A stretch of DNA of 64,000 nucleotides, taken from NCBI RefSeq assembly GCF_910592395.1, contig NC_088315.1, forward strand, positions 17,403,808 to 17,467,807, in the 5' to 3' direction. Shown here piece by piece: positions 12,589-25,794 of this stretch (position 1 is its first letter; each line of letters begins with the position of its first letter). The notes beneath the pieces were generated by a model. That model saw nothing but the letters and a program-made list of their open reading frames with translations. It searched no databases and was not told the origin of the DNA. The translations under genes were made by a program, and so were the position numbers. The stretch comes from Lineus longissimus. Its lineage: Eukaryota > Nemertea > Pilidiophora > Heteronemertea > Lineidae.

Positions 12589-12630
12589 AGACCAGCTCTG
12601 CCAGACCAGCTCTGCCAGACCTAGACTGGT
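12589..12630. repeat. Short tandem repeat, 15-bp unit
   Basis: 'GCCAGACCAGCTCT' is repeated about 2.7 times, the last copy truncated. Confidence 0.85.
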
Positions 12631-13927
12631 TCTTTTCCTTTCCTAATGCATCCACAGCAGATATTATGACGAGAACCAGTCTATTGTTATGAGTCTGGCT
12701 GCTGACTGTTCAATGTGGGAAAATGCACTACTTTTTTTAGGAAATTTTTTTATTTTTATCCTTCCCTCCGACTTTGAGAAATCCTATCAATTTTTCGAGA
12801 CCATGAAATCTTTGGAAAAAAAACTTTTTTTTTTGTTTTTGTTTTTCGTCCTCCTCAAAAAATATATTCCTCCAAAAATCCGAGCACCAACTAATAAAAA
12901 AAGTCTCGCCTTATGAGCTTTCAATAAAACTGAAAGGGTGGCGTAAATATGCCTCGAACATGTAAGACATGTAAGACATGTTTGACAACGACTGAAAAGC
13001 CTTTCCTCAAAGAGTGCACCGAGACACCTGGGGAGCATATTGGAATACACCGACATCTCAGCTTGTAAGAATGCATCATCGCTGCTAACTGCCCCAACAT
13101 TCTTGTATAGAAATACAGACAGACACCTGCGAACGATACCATAACGTAGATAGATAACAATAGAAGCTGGTCATTACTCTCCAGGGATCAATAGAGGCCT
13201 GCTCATGAAGAAAGTTCTTACTAATAACTACTTCTAGCGACCAGACGAGAGAGTATCCAGATTAATAAATGTTCAATAAATTAATAATGAAAGCTACCAA
13301 TACCGGTGATTTTACCAGCAGTTCTTAATTGCCTACAGTGTACATGTATTCATGCCGTCGGAATATGGAAGGTGTTTTAGCAAATTTTTAAAAAAGCCTT
13401 TGGAAATGGAATTGCTCTTCTTCAATAGTATTGCTGAACAAACCAAATACTGTCAGTACTTACTAGAAGTTAAAAAATCGTTGGTCAATACGCGGGTGAT
13501 AGCCAATTTGAATAGGCCCATGTAGCCTGATGAGTGGATTCTGCGACGTATGGATGGCGTGGATTATTGGCTGTCCTTGCCCTTCATTAATTTACCATCA
13601 AAGTTGCTATATCATCTAGGTATTGACCAACGATCGTTTAACTAAGTACTCACAGTATATATAAATTCTCCATCCAGCTGCTTCACAGAATAACGGAACA
13701 GTTCATCCACTCAAGCAATATCCTGACGATGCGATGTAATTGAAAAACAAATACAGGGACATTGTCCTCAAGGTGTCATGCACTGCTTTCCACTAGACCC
13801 CCGAGAGATAAGGCCAGGCAAAAATAAAGACGTGTTTCACGTCCCTGCCCGTCCCGATTTTGACCGCCAGCTGAATTTTTCTTTTTGTTCCGCAATCTAC
13901 CACCACTTCGGCACGTTTTAGATCAGT

Positions 13928-14287
13928 CCACACACTGTTGCCAATGGTACACTTGCTATATTACCGGATGGAAGAGTCCATTGGCGATGTTATTTGTTAT
14001 GCAAGGGCAACAGATCATGGTAATGCTGCCGATGTACAACCTTAAGGAAGAGTCCACTGACTATGTTATGTAGGGGCAGCAGGGCCACATGATACAACCT
14101 TAGGAAGAGTCCATTGATTATGTTATTTGTTATGTAGGGGCAGCACTTGCACAGAATAATACGGCCGAGATTCAACCTTATCGAGGGTGGACATTTCCCT
14201 ATTGGAATTGAGCACCCAGAAAAGAACGACCAATGGAATATTCTTTCTTGTACTATAGCAGGTGTACCTTTGTCCACAGTGCACACG
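13928..14287. mobile_element. TIR element with internal direct repeats (360 bp)
   Basis: The left arm 13928-13986 (CCACACACTGTTGCC, GGTACACTTGCTATA, TCCATTGG) and the right arm 14230-14287 (reverse complement GTGTGCACTGTGGAC, GGTACACCTGCTATA, TTCCATTGG) are imperfect inverted repeats. Inside, 'GGAAGAGTCCA.TG' and 'ATGTTATTTGTTATG.A.GGGCA' recur three times between 13971 and 14180. No transposase is seen. Confidence 0.7.
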
Positions 14288-15583
14288 TGCGATGAGTTTG
14301 ATTTCTAAAATTTCTTTCATTCTGGTGGTCTTGGAGGGGGGGACATCCGCACTTACGTTTGGTACAAATGATTTTTTTCACTTAAATCGGCCAGCCCAGA
14401 CATCTTTCGCGACAAACGATTGAAATGAAATCCCGCCCTCCGGATTTTGAGCCTGCATGAGCACAGGTTTGGACGAGCATATTTTCTTAGTTTTACCTGG
14501 CCTGTTTTCCACAAGGTGTGATGCCTTCCTGTCCACTAGCATGACTGGAACCCCGCGGAGAGTTTCCTTTCGATTGCTATCTAGCCAACGGATGTGGTGT
14601 AATGTAGAAACAAGTCATGTACACTATTGCAGCCGGACTGCATGAGCGGGAAGTGCATGGTTTCAGGCGGAATGCACACATGGAAGACCGATCGCCCAGG
14701 GCGGGTCTGGTAATGTATATACTGTATATACGCATCGAAAGCGAGGCATTCTCTGCAGACACCGTCGGGTGCGCATCGAGTGAGAGCATCCATATATCAG
14801 CATATAACATATTCGGAAAAAAACATCTGAACACGATACAACCATTGACCTCCGCACTTTCTGCAGAAAATCCCTCGTGCACTGGGGGTAATGTGTATAT
14901 TCAGTAGAAGATACAAATGCACATCACGAACATTTACGAGACCTCGGCTTTGGCCTTACTCGGGAATGTATAGTTGACCCGTCAGCTGTATTTGACTGTC
15001 TGCAAAGGATTTTTGAATTCTTCAAATCCGTGCCAATTTACAAGAGATGTTCATGTCAACGTGCATGTGCTTGTAGAAATTTTGGTAACATCCTCATGAA
15101 TTTAGGGGGTTTGTGCGGTGTTTCCAGGTGGTCCTGACCACGCACAAATTTTAAATTTCAGTGACCTAAATGATAATAAATCTTCTGCCCACTAAAGTTC
15201 TGTAAATGGTGTAGTCGGTGTTGAATTCCAGAACAATAGAAACTTTCTTAGCGAAGGATACCGCTTCGCAGATTGTCAATTCTTATTTTGATTCGGACCC
15301 TGAATATGCCCCTGGGTCGATCACTTCATGATCATGCACAAATATGTATTCCGTTCATTCCGTCAATTAGACGAGGCCCAATTACCAGTGACTGTGTGGA
15401 GATGGACAATATTTAGTCAAATAGAATAGAGCACGAGTCTACGGCCGGTGTAACATCTGTGGTTGTTCCCCATGTGTCAGTGTTTCCAAACGATAGGCAG
15501 CTAGAGAGACCACGACTTTTCAATAGGGGGGATACACAGAAAAACTTGTCAATCTATTTTTGAGCGTTCCCAAACAATGAGGG
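14288..15583. other. No gene recognised
   Basis: The open frames on both strands at 14577-14907 overlap one another and show no domain. Nothing else recognisable. Confidence 0.35.
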
Positions 15584-15617
15584 GAAACACTCAAAAACAG
15601 AAACACTCAAAAACATT
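15584..15617. repeat. 17-bp tandem duplication
   Basis: 'AAACACTCAAAAACAG' is followed at once by 'AAACACTCAAAAACAT'. Confidence 0.85.
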
Positions 15618-15639
15618 GCACCGGAGTTACATAGCGTTC

Positions 15640-15780
15640 ACGTTGTCAATTGTCATGTTTCACTTGTCACGAGTTAACTGAATTAGGCTTGAAAACACGA
15701 CATGAGTATGAATAGTGACATCGTGAATCGTATGTTGAAAGGTAAACAGTGACACATTACATGTGAAAACGTGAAATCTA
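15640..15780. repeat. Dispersed repeat R4, copy 1
   Basis: Shares 'TGTCATGTTTCACTTGTCAC', 'GAGTTAACTGA' and 'GAATAGTGACATCGTGAATC' with 40040-40185, same orientation. Confidence 0.7.
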
Positions 15781-16867
15781 TATAATCGCGGTTCATAAAG
15801 ACAAGGGTCAAAATCTTGTGTTTATGCGCAGGGCCACAGGGAGCCAGTGTAGACCTTGAAAAGTACGGGTGTAGTGATCATAATTATTTCCGAGTCTTGG
15901 TGATTAGGCATAAAAGGGCGAACGTAGATTGCGAACGGTAATCAATTACATGTAGGAATCTTTATTGATTTCTCGTAGCGCTAATTGGCACATCAATACG
16001 AGGATGTCTACCCAGCCTATTGAATTCGATCAGCAAATGAATCTCACATTGGTCATGATATTTTTGTCAAGTGTTGGTACCATACTCTAGTACAGTTTTT
16101 ATAAGGTCAGTTCATTTTTGGCATCGGCAGTTCCCGGTCAAGTTGGCATTTTGCATGGTCACAGTTTCTGAGAAGCTTAATTGTTTATTCACAATATAAA
16201 ATCGGCCTGGTACTGTTTATTTGTAATAAAAGCTCGGCCCGGTATAACCTTGACAATTCTATTTTATGCAGAGAGATTGTGTTGGGTCAATGCCTTCCTT
16301 TGCCAGTGACCATATAAAAGTGGTAATAGAGTATATAGAGCACCGTCCCCCTAGAGGATCCACTCTCTGCGATGAGGTGTGCACTGGGGTATGTCGGCGA
16401 AGGGGAAGACGTCAGTCCCAACCTGGCCCGAGGTATGCACTAACTACATGAGGGATGTACTGTACACAAACAAAATGGACAATAAAATATCTGAGTTCAG
16501 GAAACACTGGGCTTTGAGACGCATCAGTATTCATCTGTTTACCTTGTCAACGTTAAATTTTAATCCATGTGTAATACCACCTGTTTCTTCACTGGAAACC
16601 GTATTTGAATTTTATTGATTTCCATTAAGTTCCAACTCATATTCCACGTGTACAAGAATTTGAATCCAGAAATGAGTTCTCGAAATGAGTTCTGAAATCC
16701 CATCTAGCGTTAAGCTTACCTCGGTCTCTCGTTGTAATCCTTTTCCAAAGCCCTTCTGAAACTTTAAGTATGAGATATGATGTTCCACCCTATTAGCACC
16801 CTCCAATGATTTAAGATGGTTGACTGACGATTCGTCTCGACTGTTTATTAGCACCCTCTTAATCGTC

Positions 16868-17313
16868 TAAAGCCCGCAGCACACTAGCCGCCAACTTTGG
16901 CGACAAGAAGCGTTCAGCTGACGCCTCTCGACGTCGAAGTTGGCGGCCAGTGGATCCCGGTCAGAGCACACCTGCCCAGAATCGGCGTCCAGTAGCGTCT
17001 TTTCCGCCACTTTAGGCTGCCATTTTGAAATCATGTGACATCGAGACGCATACTGATTGGCCATAGCCTCGCCGCCGACGCCAATTCAGGCGGCAATCCG
17101 TAGCACACCTGGCTTCTTCTTGCGTTAAAACGCGGCGACACGCGTCAAAAATCAAACATGTTAGATATTTGGCGTTTAGTTGCGGCAAGTGGCGGCAAGT
17201 CGCGTTCGCCGACGCCGTTCGTAGCAGACTAGGGATTTTCAGGCGTTCGGGACTCTTGCGGCAAAAAACGCCTGTGAACGCCGAAGTTGGCGGCTAGTGT
17301 GCTACGGGCTTTA
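16868..17313. mobile_element. TIR element with subterminal repeats (446 bp)
   Basis: 35-bp terminal inverted repeats: left TAAAGCCCGCAGCACACTAG, right (reverse complement) TAAAGCCCGTAGCACACTAG, both continuing CCGCCAACTT.GGCG. The interior is rich in GCGGCAAGT/CGCCGACGCC and has degenerate copies of the terminal 'CGTAGCACAC' word at about 17097 and 17218. Non-autonomous, with no coding frame. The target duplication is not resolved. Confidence 0.8.
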
Positions 17314-17599
17314 CACTCCCTTTAGGTGTTTAAACCCATGACTTGTTGAATACCACTGCCTCTTTGTAGTCTACACTGTTCCATTTCGACCCAACATAGA
17401 CGCCGTGGGGCACTGAACATACATGTAACAGTGCTCAAGTATAATCAGCAGCACACGTGAATTCATATCTCAGCCACACAAGGCTCTACGTACATGCTCG
17501 ATCAAGTTTCCATCGCCAAATCTCTCTTATCAGTCATGTACACATTGTCAAATGAAAAAGGCTACTTCAAGCTTATCGCGCTTTTAAAAACCCTAGCAG

Positions 17600-17680
17600 C
17601 AAGGGTTTTTCTGTCAACTTAAATGATCCACCCAGGGGTTTTTCTGTCAACTTAAATGATCCACCCAGAGGTTTTTCGGG
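17600..17680. repeat. 38-bp tandem duplication
   Basis: 'GGTTTTTCTGTCAACTTAAA' followed by 'TGATCCACCCAG' occurs twice in a row, with a third partial 'GGTTTTTC' after it. Confidence 0.85.
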
Positions 17681-17945
17681 AATATGAAAACCTTTTGAGG
17701 TTTTTCACAAGGTAAAAAATCCTCTTTTTTCATTTGGGCTAGACAGACGACAGCGTGGCAATTATGTCCTTAATAATGCCATTGGTCCTTTAAGCGATCA
17801 GGTTGCAGTGAGGCAAGCTCATAACGAGCAAAGTGGCAAGTCTTCCCAGGGCGGGGATTGAAATCGAATTCAGTTACCATATCAAAGTACCCTTAAGACA
17901 TGCACATATAATATCAATTTCCAATCGGCTGTTAATTCTCACGGA

Positions 17946-18197
17946 ACTGAATGTGACCTGGAACATTTAGCATACTTTAAGTTCACTTTTCCTGAACATT
18001 TAGAATTTACTCTTCCTGAACATTCAGAATACTTTAAGTTTACTCTTCCTGGGCATTTAGAATACTTCAAGTTTAATCTTCCTGAACATTTAGAATACTG
18101 TAAATTTACTCTTCCTGAACATTTAGAATACTTCAAGTTTACTCTTCCTGAACATTTAGAATACTTTAAGTTTACTCTTCCTGAACATTTAGAATAC
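17946..18197. repeat. 33-bp minisatellite, about 7 units
   Basis: The unit 'CTTCCTGAACATTTAGAATA' plus 'CTTTAAGTTTACT' is repeated about seven times with point changes and one shortened unit. Because 33 is a multiple of three, the minus strand stays open as an 11-residue repeat within 17939-18298 (119 codons). No signal peptide, splice context or known family supports a protein. Confidence 0.88.
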
Positions 18198-18914
18198 TCA
18201 TTGTCAACCCCTCCCAGTACAGTCCTTTCACCAAAACCCTCCCGAAATATTTTTGTCTCAAGGCTAAAGTGCATATCATTATAGTCTAATTTCACCATAT
18301 ACGCTGTTTATCAATTCGGAAAACAACATATTTGTGGGGTTTTACAGACTGAAATGCGCATTAAATGGCCATTTCAACTATTTGCAATCTCCAAAGACAG
18401 TCACAGGTAACTGTACCTGTGCGGGTGGAGATTGTAAAATAGCTCTAGAATTCTAGCCTCGAAATCAGCCAGTCCAGTTGCTGCTTGAGCGACGACTGCA
18501 AGCGAATGGGAAAATTGAGAGGAAATATTGATTGCTGTTTGATAAGAGGAAATCCTACTTGCTCAATGCTAAGTTGTTTATAGACTATAATCTACCATGA
18601 CGGACGTCAACCGGTTAGTTATCCATGATAGACACAATGATATTCAGTAGCAGTGCTATACTGCGGTCAATGTTTAGTAAGGTGCTATTTATAACCTGGT
18701 CTGAGGTCTGAGGCTTCCGAAACTGAGAAATCATGTTTTCCGAGAAAGAAAGAAATCGTTCATCGTTAAAAGGAACATTATTGTTGACGTTTCTATTGTT
18801 TATAATCGTATGATAACCGGTGAGGCAATAATCCCCGTTTGCGAGTTGTCGCGAATTCGGGGAGTTTCTACCTTAACACCGCGGATCGACTGGACCCTCA
18901 TGTCCAAGGTTTAA

Positions 18915-19076
18915 GGCATTGATGCCTCACTGTCGGTATTGGTTGTCTCACCCAAACCGCGAGGGTGGAGCTTTAATGTAGACCGAAACCGAGGCGGAGC
19001 CGAGGTTTTGGCCAATATTCTACTCCACCAAAGCGGTTTGGGTGAGACAATCAATGCTGACAGTGAGGTATCAATT
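18915..19076. repeat. Foldback at the edge of dispersed repeat R5
   Basis: 'GATGCCTCACTGTCGGTATT', 'GTCTCACCCAAACCGC' and 'GGTGGAG' on the left mirror 'CTCCACC', 'GCGGTTTGGGTGAGAC' and 'GACAGTGAGGTATC' on the right: arms of about 55 bp with a loop of about 45 bp. Confidence 0.8.
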
Positions 19077-19262
19077 TTTATTCTCAAACATCTCAAATTA
19101 AATGTCGAATTATGTGGTTTTAAATGCTTTTGAAACGCTTCCACATTTTGCACCAACCACAGCGGTTATGGTTGCCTAACGAGGTTTCAAAACGAGGCTT
19201 TATTGGCACATAGTGCATTTATACTGCAATGAGCGGTTCATCACAAACCCAGTTGTTTTAGA
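19000..19262. repeat. Dispersed repeat R5, copy 1
   Basis: Matches 36815-37080 in order: 'GGTTTTGGCCAAT', 'GGTGAGACAATCAAT', 'GCTTCCACATTTTGCACCAA', 'CAAAACGAGGCT', 'TAGTGCATTTATACT' and 'CCCAGTTGTTTT'. Non-coding. Confidence 0.8.
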
Positions 19263-20097
19263 ATTGGCCACTGTTGGGTAGCAAGGTTTACGAGTTGCCC
19301 CTAGATTTAGCTGCGTCTTTTCTGAAATATATTTGCTCAAAAAAAACATGTGCGCATGTGCACATGTCCTTGTTGATTTCATCGATTAACTCCCAATTTG
19401 CTTTATCGAGCCGTTCAACACCATTTGACAATCGGTAGGATTTAGGTAGGTATCGCATTTTTAATGATGTTTTGTACATTCGATCACTTGTCTAGGTCGT
19501 GGTATCTCCAAGGCATAGTTGACTCAGAGACTGCGTTTTTAAGGTTTGTCTCCCGTATTGGCTTCAGCTCACGAAACGGGGATCACATCCTGGCTCGTCA
19601 CTCTGTTCAACTTGTGACGACTCGTGAAAGTAGCATACATGGACATTACAATACCTCTTTTGGTCGCCTCTTGCGAAAGCCTTTCTGCTCAAACTTATTA
19701 AAGCCCTTTCAGGGAAATTCCATCGGAGGAGAAAGGCCGCCAGTGTAAAAAATGGTTTCAACGTTCATGATAATATAAGGCTATTTGTTTCGATCGTATT
19801 ATATCTTTATAAACGCCAGCTTCGTTCGATTTAAAATTCAATCTGAGATATCAGTACCTTCAATAAATTTTCAACATGTTTGCACCATTAATCCTCTCGG
19901 TCTGTTCACATCAGGCTGACATGTCTGTGTACTGTTCAGCGGCAAAGATTATTCGGGAAGACACAATGTACACAGACGGCTTAGGCTTTTCATCTGGAAT
20001 TAGACATCTGACAATATGAGCTTATTATTCGCCAGACACTAGATTTGTTCTCCCTGTGAACGCCACTTGGAACAAGGAAGTGACTGCTCTCCTCATG

Positions 20098-20440
20098 GGA
20101 CAGTCAATAAAGTACGTACGCACTTAAACCCGTACGCATACGCAAACATTGATGAAGTTTAGATACGCGGCACGCCCATTGCGGAAGAATTACTAGGTGA
20201 TGACCGATTAGCTACACCACGACGTGGGGGGGGGGGGTGTATCAAGACAGCGAATGGTGGAAATGATATTGAGAATATGTGCATGCATTTCACTTCATTT
20301 TATTTAGGAATTGATACACTTTTCAATAAATTTTGAAGTTGAGAAAAAATATGCTTAGGGTGCGCCCCCACGTACACACCCCGTACGCTCAGCTGTGGAC
20401 CCCCCCCCTTCAGTGCGTACGTACTTTATGGAGGGTCCCT
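20098..20440. mobile_element. TIR element with a C/G homopolymer (343 bp)
   Basis: Left 'AATAAAGTACGTACGCACTT' and right (reverse complement) 'CATAAAGTACGTACGCACTG' are terminal inverted repeats of about 28 bp. The interior carries G-runs and C-runs near each end (about 20226 and 20401). No coding frame. Confidence 0.7.
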
Positions 20441-20761
20441 CGCCACTACTTTTGCAAAATGAAACCTCTTTATTCACCTCCATATGGTCTGTTGATCTAA
20501 GACCGGTTCTGAACCTGTCATTCAAACCTAGATATTATCCACATGGTGGTTCGATAGAGCATGATCATTTTGATTAGAAAATAAGTTGGCGACACCAGGT
20601 TGTCCGATGGCCAAGAGGTCATGTTCTGGCTTGGCCTTTGTTTGGAAGGAATAAATTATCAGGTCTGAGATCGGCGAAACTGGAGTACAGGTAATTAGAT
20701 ATGTAATATGTTCATTCTTCATCCGCGTCAAACTTGGTCATTTTTACCGGTCTATTATATT

Positions 20762-21095
20762 TTATCATATCATCATATCATTACCGGCGTCGTGACCCTA
20801 TTGAATTTTTGCCTGAGGTATGGAGTCCATTATAGGCTACTGTCCACCAGTGTTGGATCTTTTACTCGCCCTTGCATAGACACTCAGGTACAAGAGACCA
20901 TGGCTTTTAGTCTCATCCGACAGACTCTCGAATATTTCATACATTGTATACGCGTTGTGAAGAGCCAGGAATTTGAGTTCCTTGAAAGCCACGCCGGTCC
21001 ATCCAGAAATACAATCCTGGGTTCTCCCCAGTATCGAAACCGGGCCATATTGCGTGGTAGCCAGCAGCGTTAACCACTAGGTCATGCAGTATTAA
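20762..21095 (-). mobile_element. tRNA-derived SINE, copy 1 (minus)
   Basis: Reverse-complement match over its whole length to the SINE at 37227-37552. The tRNA-like head is at the right (a degenerate B box reading GGTTTCGATAC on the minus strand, 21031-21042). The 3' tail ends in a degraded ATG/ATC repeat near 20762. The diverged pol III box suggests an old, inactive copy. Confidence 0.85.
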
Positions 21096-21559
21096 GACAA
21101 TGACAGTGGCAAGAAATAACTATTTGTCAGTGACCTTATAAAGGCGACGAGAGCGTATATATCATTTTGATCACTGGGAATACATAGCAAAAGTACTTAC
21201 AGGTAGTACAAACATAATTGAAAATCAATGACGACTTAAAAGGGTATTAAGGGGTACTTCTAATGGGCCTCCAAGTCTAATTAGAATTAGAAGTCGCACA
21301 CTATTTCATGTTCAAAGAATAGTTATAAGCAGGATAGGAACAATTAAGGCCGATTATATGGTATGGTTAGTTTTTCGTCAGCCGCTATCGAAAATTTGGC
21401 GCGTTTTCTTAATAGAGTCTCTTAAACGAGCACGACTACCAGTTAATTACTGTGTGTATTAATCGCAAGTTGCTATATCAAAGCGAGGATATAAAATGAG
21501 AGTTCCAAATTGATGCATGAGTCTTTACGATGGAATTCCACACTCTGTTAGCTTTGGTT

Positions 21560-21770
21560 CCTTATCGCACGATTAGGAGTCCTCGCTTTTATCGACCATT
21601 ACGTTATTTTGGCCTTTTCCTCGCAGTTAAAAGAATTCTGGCCTCGTGCAATACACGGTCTATTGTCAGCTCGCGCCTGGGCCTAAATTCCCACTGTCCT
21701 ACCGGCTTATTCAAAGAGCTATCAACGCAAACCTTGATTACATCGACCCCACGAAAGAGCTTTCCTGGGT
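21560..21770 (-). repeat. Dispersed repeat R2, copy 5 (reverse)
   Basis: 'CATTACGTTATTTTGGCC', 'GGGCCTAAATTCCCACTGTC' and 'CAAAGAGCTATCAACGCAAA' align with the other R2 copies. The + frame 21530-21931 that crosses it is probably a by-product. Confidence 0.55.
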
Positions 21771-23293
21771 TCGATACCCCTACAGCGGCAAGTGCAAAAC
21801 AACGTAATGGTTATCGAAAAGGTGCGAGCACTTATTATGAAACATACACCAAATCCATTTGGTTAATTGAGTTGGTTTCATTTTTGGCTCGACGAATATC
21901 GCAGTCGATTCACGAGTATTATGTCGAGTGAACGGAGACGTAAATTTGCCAATAACGGTGACAGAGGCACGAGATGCGATTAAAAACATCTCGTATCAGA
22001 TTTCGTGCATTAATGGCAGCCATTGTTGAGTTATTTCTACTCGCGTGATATCTCGCCTAACACGTGACATCCGGAGTGGTCAATTGAAATGTGGCAGTGT
22101 TAGTCTCAGTCGGTGTCGTGAGGGAGTGAATGATATAAAAACCTTTAATCGTCTGCGTTTATAATGCGTTGGAGTAGAAATACCAACTTGGAATATATAT
22201 TTGTATGCGTTACATTCGTCTGTAGTCAAACAAACCTGCGTGATAATACTGTTAAGAACTGTCACGCGCATGCGCACCGTTTGACCAAATGGACAATGTG
22301 TTCGGAGAATAAGACAGAAAACGACAGATTTTTTTCATACGCAACAAACTAGTTTTTTTTCGCTGAGATAAATCATCTTTCGCTAATCAAAAAAAGGTAC
22401 GTCACTTAATTATCTCTCATTAGTAACCGCGCCTTTCATGCGCAAAACGTGATAAACAATACCAGGTTTTCCCGCGGATAGTCTTGGATGACAGATGTAA
22501 AAACCTAATGAATAACCGCGCGAGATTATCAATAACAGACGATATAGGCGGGAGAATCAGCGATTGTTGACAAAGAATACGTTTATTTACATCTTTACGG
22601 AAGAGTTGGTAATTTTTATGCAGCGCAATCGAAATTTGCGAAGTTATTGCTTTCGCTTCTACGACTTCCAGCTTTGCTTCGCCTTTCATCTTCCTTTTGT
22701 ATGAAAGTTACACCACGGCGTATGTGAAGATATTTCGATTATCAACAACGACCACAACGGAGGTACAGCGGGCCTGGAAAAATCTAATGCTTCTTAAATG
22801 TCAGATTAGGAAGTACATGTAATCACACACAAAAGTTTAGTTGGCCAAGTTCTGAAGTTATTTGGCCCCAAGGTTGTGCTGATACATCATTGTGACACTT
22901 CCCCTGGTCTAAGTTAACCCCATTTAACTTGAATTCTTGCGCATGTTGCACTTTTGTTTGTGTGGGGTGCGCCGTGAAATAACAAAGCAATGCCCCAAGC
23001 GTTGTCGGAATCGCATTCAGCTGCCCCGATCAATTCCGAGCATAAATTAGGACACGCAAAGGTTGCAGAATGGGTGAAAGTGACCGTATCCTGACCCTTG
23101 GGACCAATGACAAATAAAACACTGCGGAATATATTTCCGTGCAACGCAGCAATTGTGAGGATGGTTTGCTATAATTTCATTCTATCAGCACAATCGCCAT
23201 TTTGTGCGCAGCTTATACATGTAGGACTATTGTTAAAGGAGCAAGAAATAGTTCGGTACATTTCCACAGCATACATATCATAATAGGCCGGGT
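21771..23293. other. No gene recognised
   Basis: Nothing identified. 'GGTTCGATACC' near 21768 resembles a pol III B box but no tRNA fold or A box accompanies it. Confidence 0.35.
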
Positions 23294-23775
23294 CTATTTG
23301 GCAAGCCGCTCGCCGAACAGGCATCTTTTTTTGTCCTGTTCAGCAAGCCGGGCTTGCCAAACAGGGCAAAAATACTAACCTCTTTGGCGAGCCGGAGAGG
23401 TTACAACATGTTGGCCAATCAGAGAGCAGTGACGTCATATTCGAATTTATATGCGCATATTTAACAATGGCCGACTTTCCGCTCTCGATTCAATTTCTGT
23501 TACTAAATTCGGGTTTTGGTCAATAATCCATGAAGAAGCATGTACATGTACATGACTGTATGGATTTACAAAAAAAGTCATAAACGTGATTTAACTGATA
23601 AGCATGTTAAATGCATTAGTGTTCATTTCTAAAGGCGTTTCACTGTAACTCCAGTGTTGCTCACCGTGTTGCCACGAATGATAATGAGCTCCTGGATGGT
23701 TGAATATGCATGAGTTCGGCTCTCCATCTAGGGCAGAAAAAAGGCGCTGTTTGGTGAGCCGGGCTTGCCAAATAG
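23294..23775. mobile_element. TIR element (482 bp)
   Basis: Left 'CTATTTGGCAAGCCGCTCGC' and right (reverse complement) 'CTATTTGGCAAGCCCGGCTC' are inverted ends of about 30 bp. A further palindromic copy, 'AGCAAGCCGGGCTTGCCAAA', lies at about 23343. The minus open frame 23591-23887 overlaps the right end and has no known domain. Confidence 0.7.
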
Positions 23776-25301
23776 TCATTTCCATCATAATATTTGGGGT
23801 AGCATGAATATATTTAACCAACTCTGGAAAGCCGTGATATGCGTTCTCCATCTCCAGACATACGACAGGCGATAACATTCTTAACAATGATCATGACCAC
23901 CGATTTAGCCAAAGTATGTGAGACTGAAAGACTCCTTTGAGTGTCTTTCATTTACAAACGGGTTCTGGTCAATGCGACTGACATGCAAGGAAAAGGTCGA
24001 AGTATGATATAGAAAGAACACAGGGTGATATACGTACGCTTTTAAATGCAGATAGAGATTGGCCCGAGGGATGAATGGGACGTCAGCAAATTGGATCATT
24101 CCCAGCTGTGTGTTATTGTCTTAATGTTTTTCAGTCTCATATTTATCACTGCGTGATCGTACCACTAAACAAAGTCATCTCCGGGCTAAATAGTTTTATC
24201 TAATATACATGTACATATGAAGCGTGACTGATAAAACCGACGTGGTAACGTTATAATGTAGCGATCGGCACATTGGGTCATTCCTTGGCGTTCTCAAATG
24301 TCAAGCTATTTCTCAGAATGATATGACTTGAACAATGGTTCACTTGGAATATACGTCTGTTAAAATCTGCTTCTGGCTATAAATCAGGAAATGTTAGACA
24401 ACACAAGCCGAAAATAACTATTAAGTAAGACGTGTACTAGGGAAATACTTTTGTCTTCAGCTGAAACACCAACTCACAATGAGAAAATATAAGTATGCCT
24501 TATCCGGGATTGGGGGCGATACCAACTTCCGGAGATCTGGGACAATCGACTTTCGGGCATGAGTTAGGCATGTCTGAAAGTAGAATTGACGTCACTCTGA
24601 TGAAGATAAATGACGACTTTGGACAGACTCAAAAGCCTTAACCCTTTTATGCAGTAAAATGGTTTAAACTTCGGTTTCATACTTGCCTAAGTAAAACAAA
24701 CCTGTATTTGTCATTTTTCATAGATTTGTTTTGTACGAGGTGTTTTTACATTCAAATCAGTGAAAAAATTACATCATAAAAGTTACTATTCCAAATGAAA
24801 ATTTCACGAGAAAACGGCAGTCGGATTTTGAAAATTATACGCTGAAAGTGCATTTGAACTTGAAATTGTTATATTTATTCGCAAAATTAGGATTTTTTGG
24901 AAGCATCTAAAAGTACCCCATTCGTCAGAATCGGAAAATACATCAGCATGAATGAACCATTTGAATCGAAATACTAAAAAAAACAAGCCTATTGAGACGT
25001 TTTAGGCATTCCGACAGCAAATCTGCCGTGGCCGGTAATAACCGGTATATGAATATTTATCTTAATCATCACTACCGTGACCAAGGAATGCGAAATGACC
25101 TCGATCATCGTCTAGACCGTGTAAGCTACTGGCTCAACCTTTCTGGTTGAACGACATGAAGATGGAACATTATACAGACTCCAAAAGATTGCTTTTCATG
25201 GTCAGCTGTACAAACAATCAATTGGGTATCAGCAGGGAAAACAATCTGAACCGCTTCAGTCGTCAGTAATTGTGTTAAAAGCTCTTGTTGGGCCTTTCAG
25301 G
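23776..25301. other. No gene recognised
   Basis: AT-rich sequence without a convincing exon or repeat. Confidence 0.35.
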
Positions 25302-25734
25302 CCGGGTTTCCATAGAGCAACATGGTGTACGAACATGCCGGTGAACAATGGTTTCACAGTCGTAAACCTTTTGTGAAGCCATTGTTCACCGGCGTGTCCG
25401 TATACCGGGTTTCCATAGAGGTACATGGTGTACCATGGTGGACAATGGTTTCACAGTCGTAAACCTTTTGTGAAGCCACTGTTCACCGGCGTGTCCGTAT
25501 ACCGGGTTTACAAAGAGCTACATGGTGTACCAACATGCCGGTGAACAATGGTTTCACAGTCGTAAACCTTTTGTGGAGCCATTGTTCACCGGCGTGTTCG
25601 TATACCGGGTTTCCATAGAGATACATGGTGTACCAACATGCCGGTGAACAATGGTTTCACAGTCGTAAACCTTTTGTGGAGCCATTGTTCACCGGCGTGT
25701 CCGTATACCGTGTAGCTCTATGTAAACCCGCCTA
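25302..25734. repeat. Tandem array of a palindromic MITE, 4 units
   Basis: CCGGGTTT begins units at 25302, 25405, 25502 and 25605, giving periods of 103, 97 and 103 bp. Each unit is itself a hairpin: 'CATGCCGGTGAACAATGG' faces 'CCATTGTTCACCGGCGTG' around a loop with TTTCACAGTCGTAAACC. Unit 2 has lost part of its left arm. The array closes with an inverted copy of the start ('CTCTATGTAAACCCG' versus 'CGGGTTTCCATAGAG'), so the block as a whole also has inverted ends. Confidence 0.9.
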
Positions 25735-25794
25735 ATGGACGATCGCGATCACTTAAAACTCTATTTTGAAAGGGGTAAGATATTTGTAATTACT

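Noticed and set aside
17939-18298. 119-codon minus frame with an 11-residue repeat
   Set aside because: Explained by a 33-bp minisatellite whose period is a multiple of three; no start context or signal peptide.
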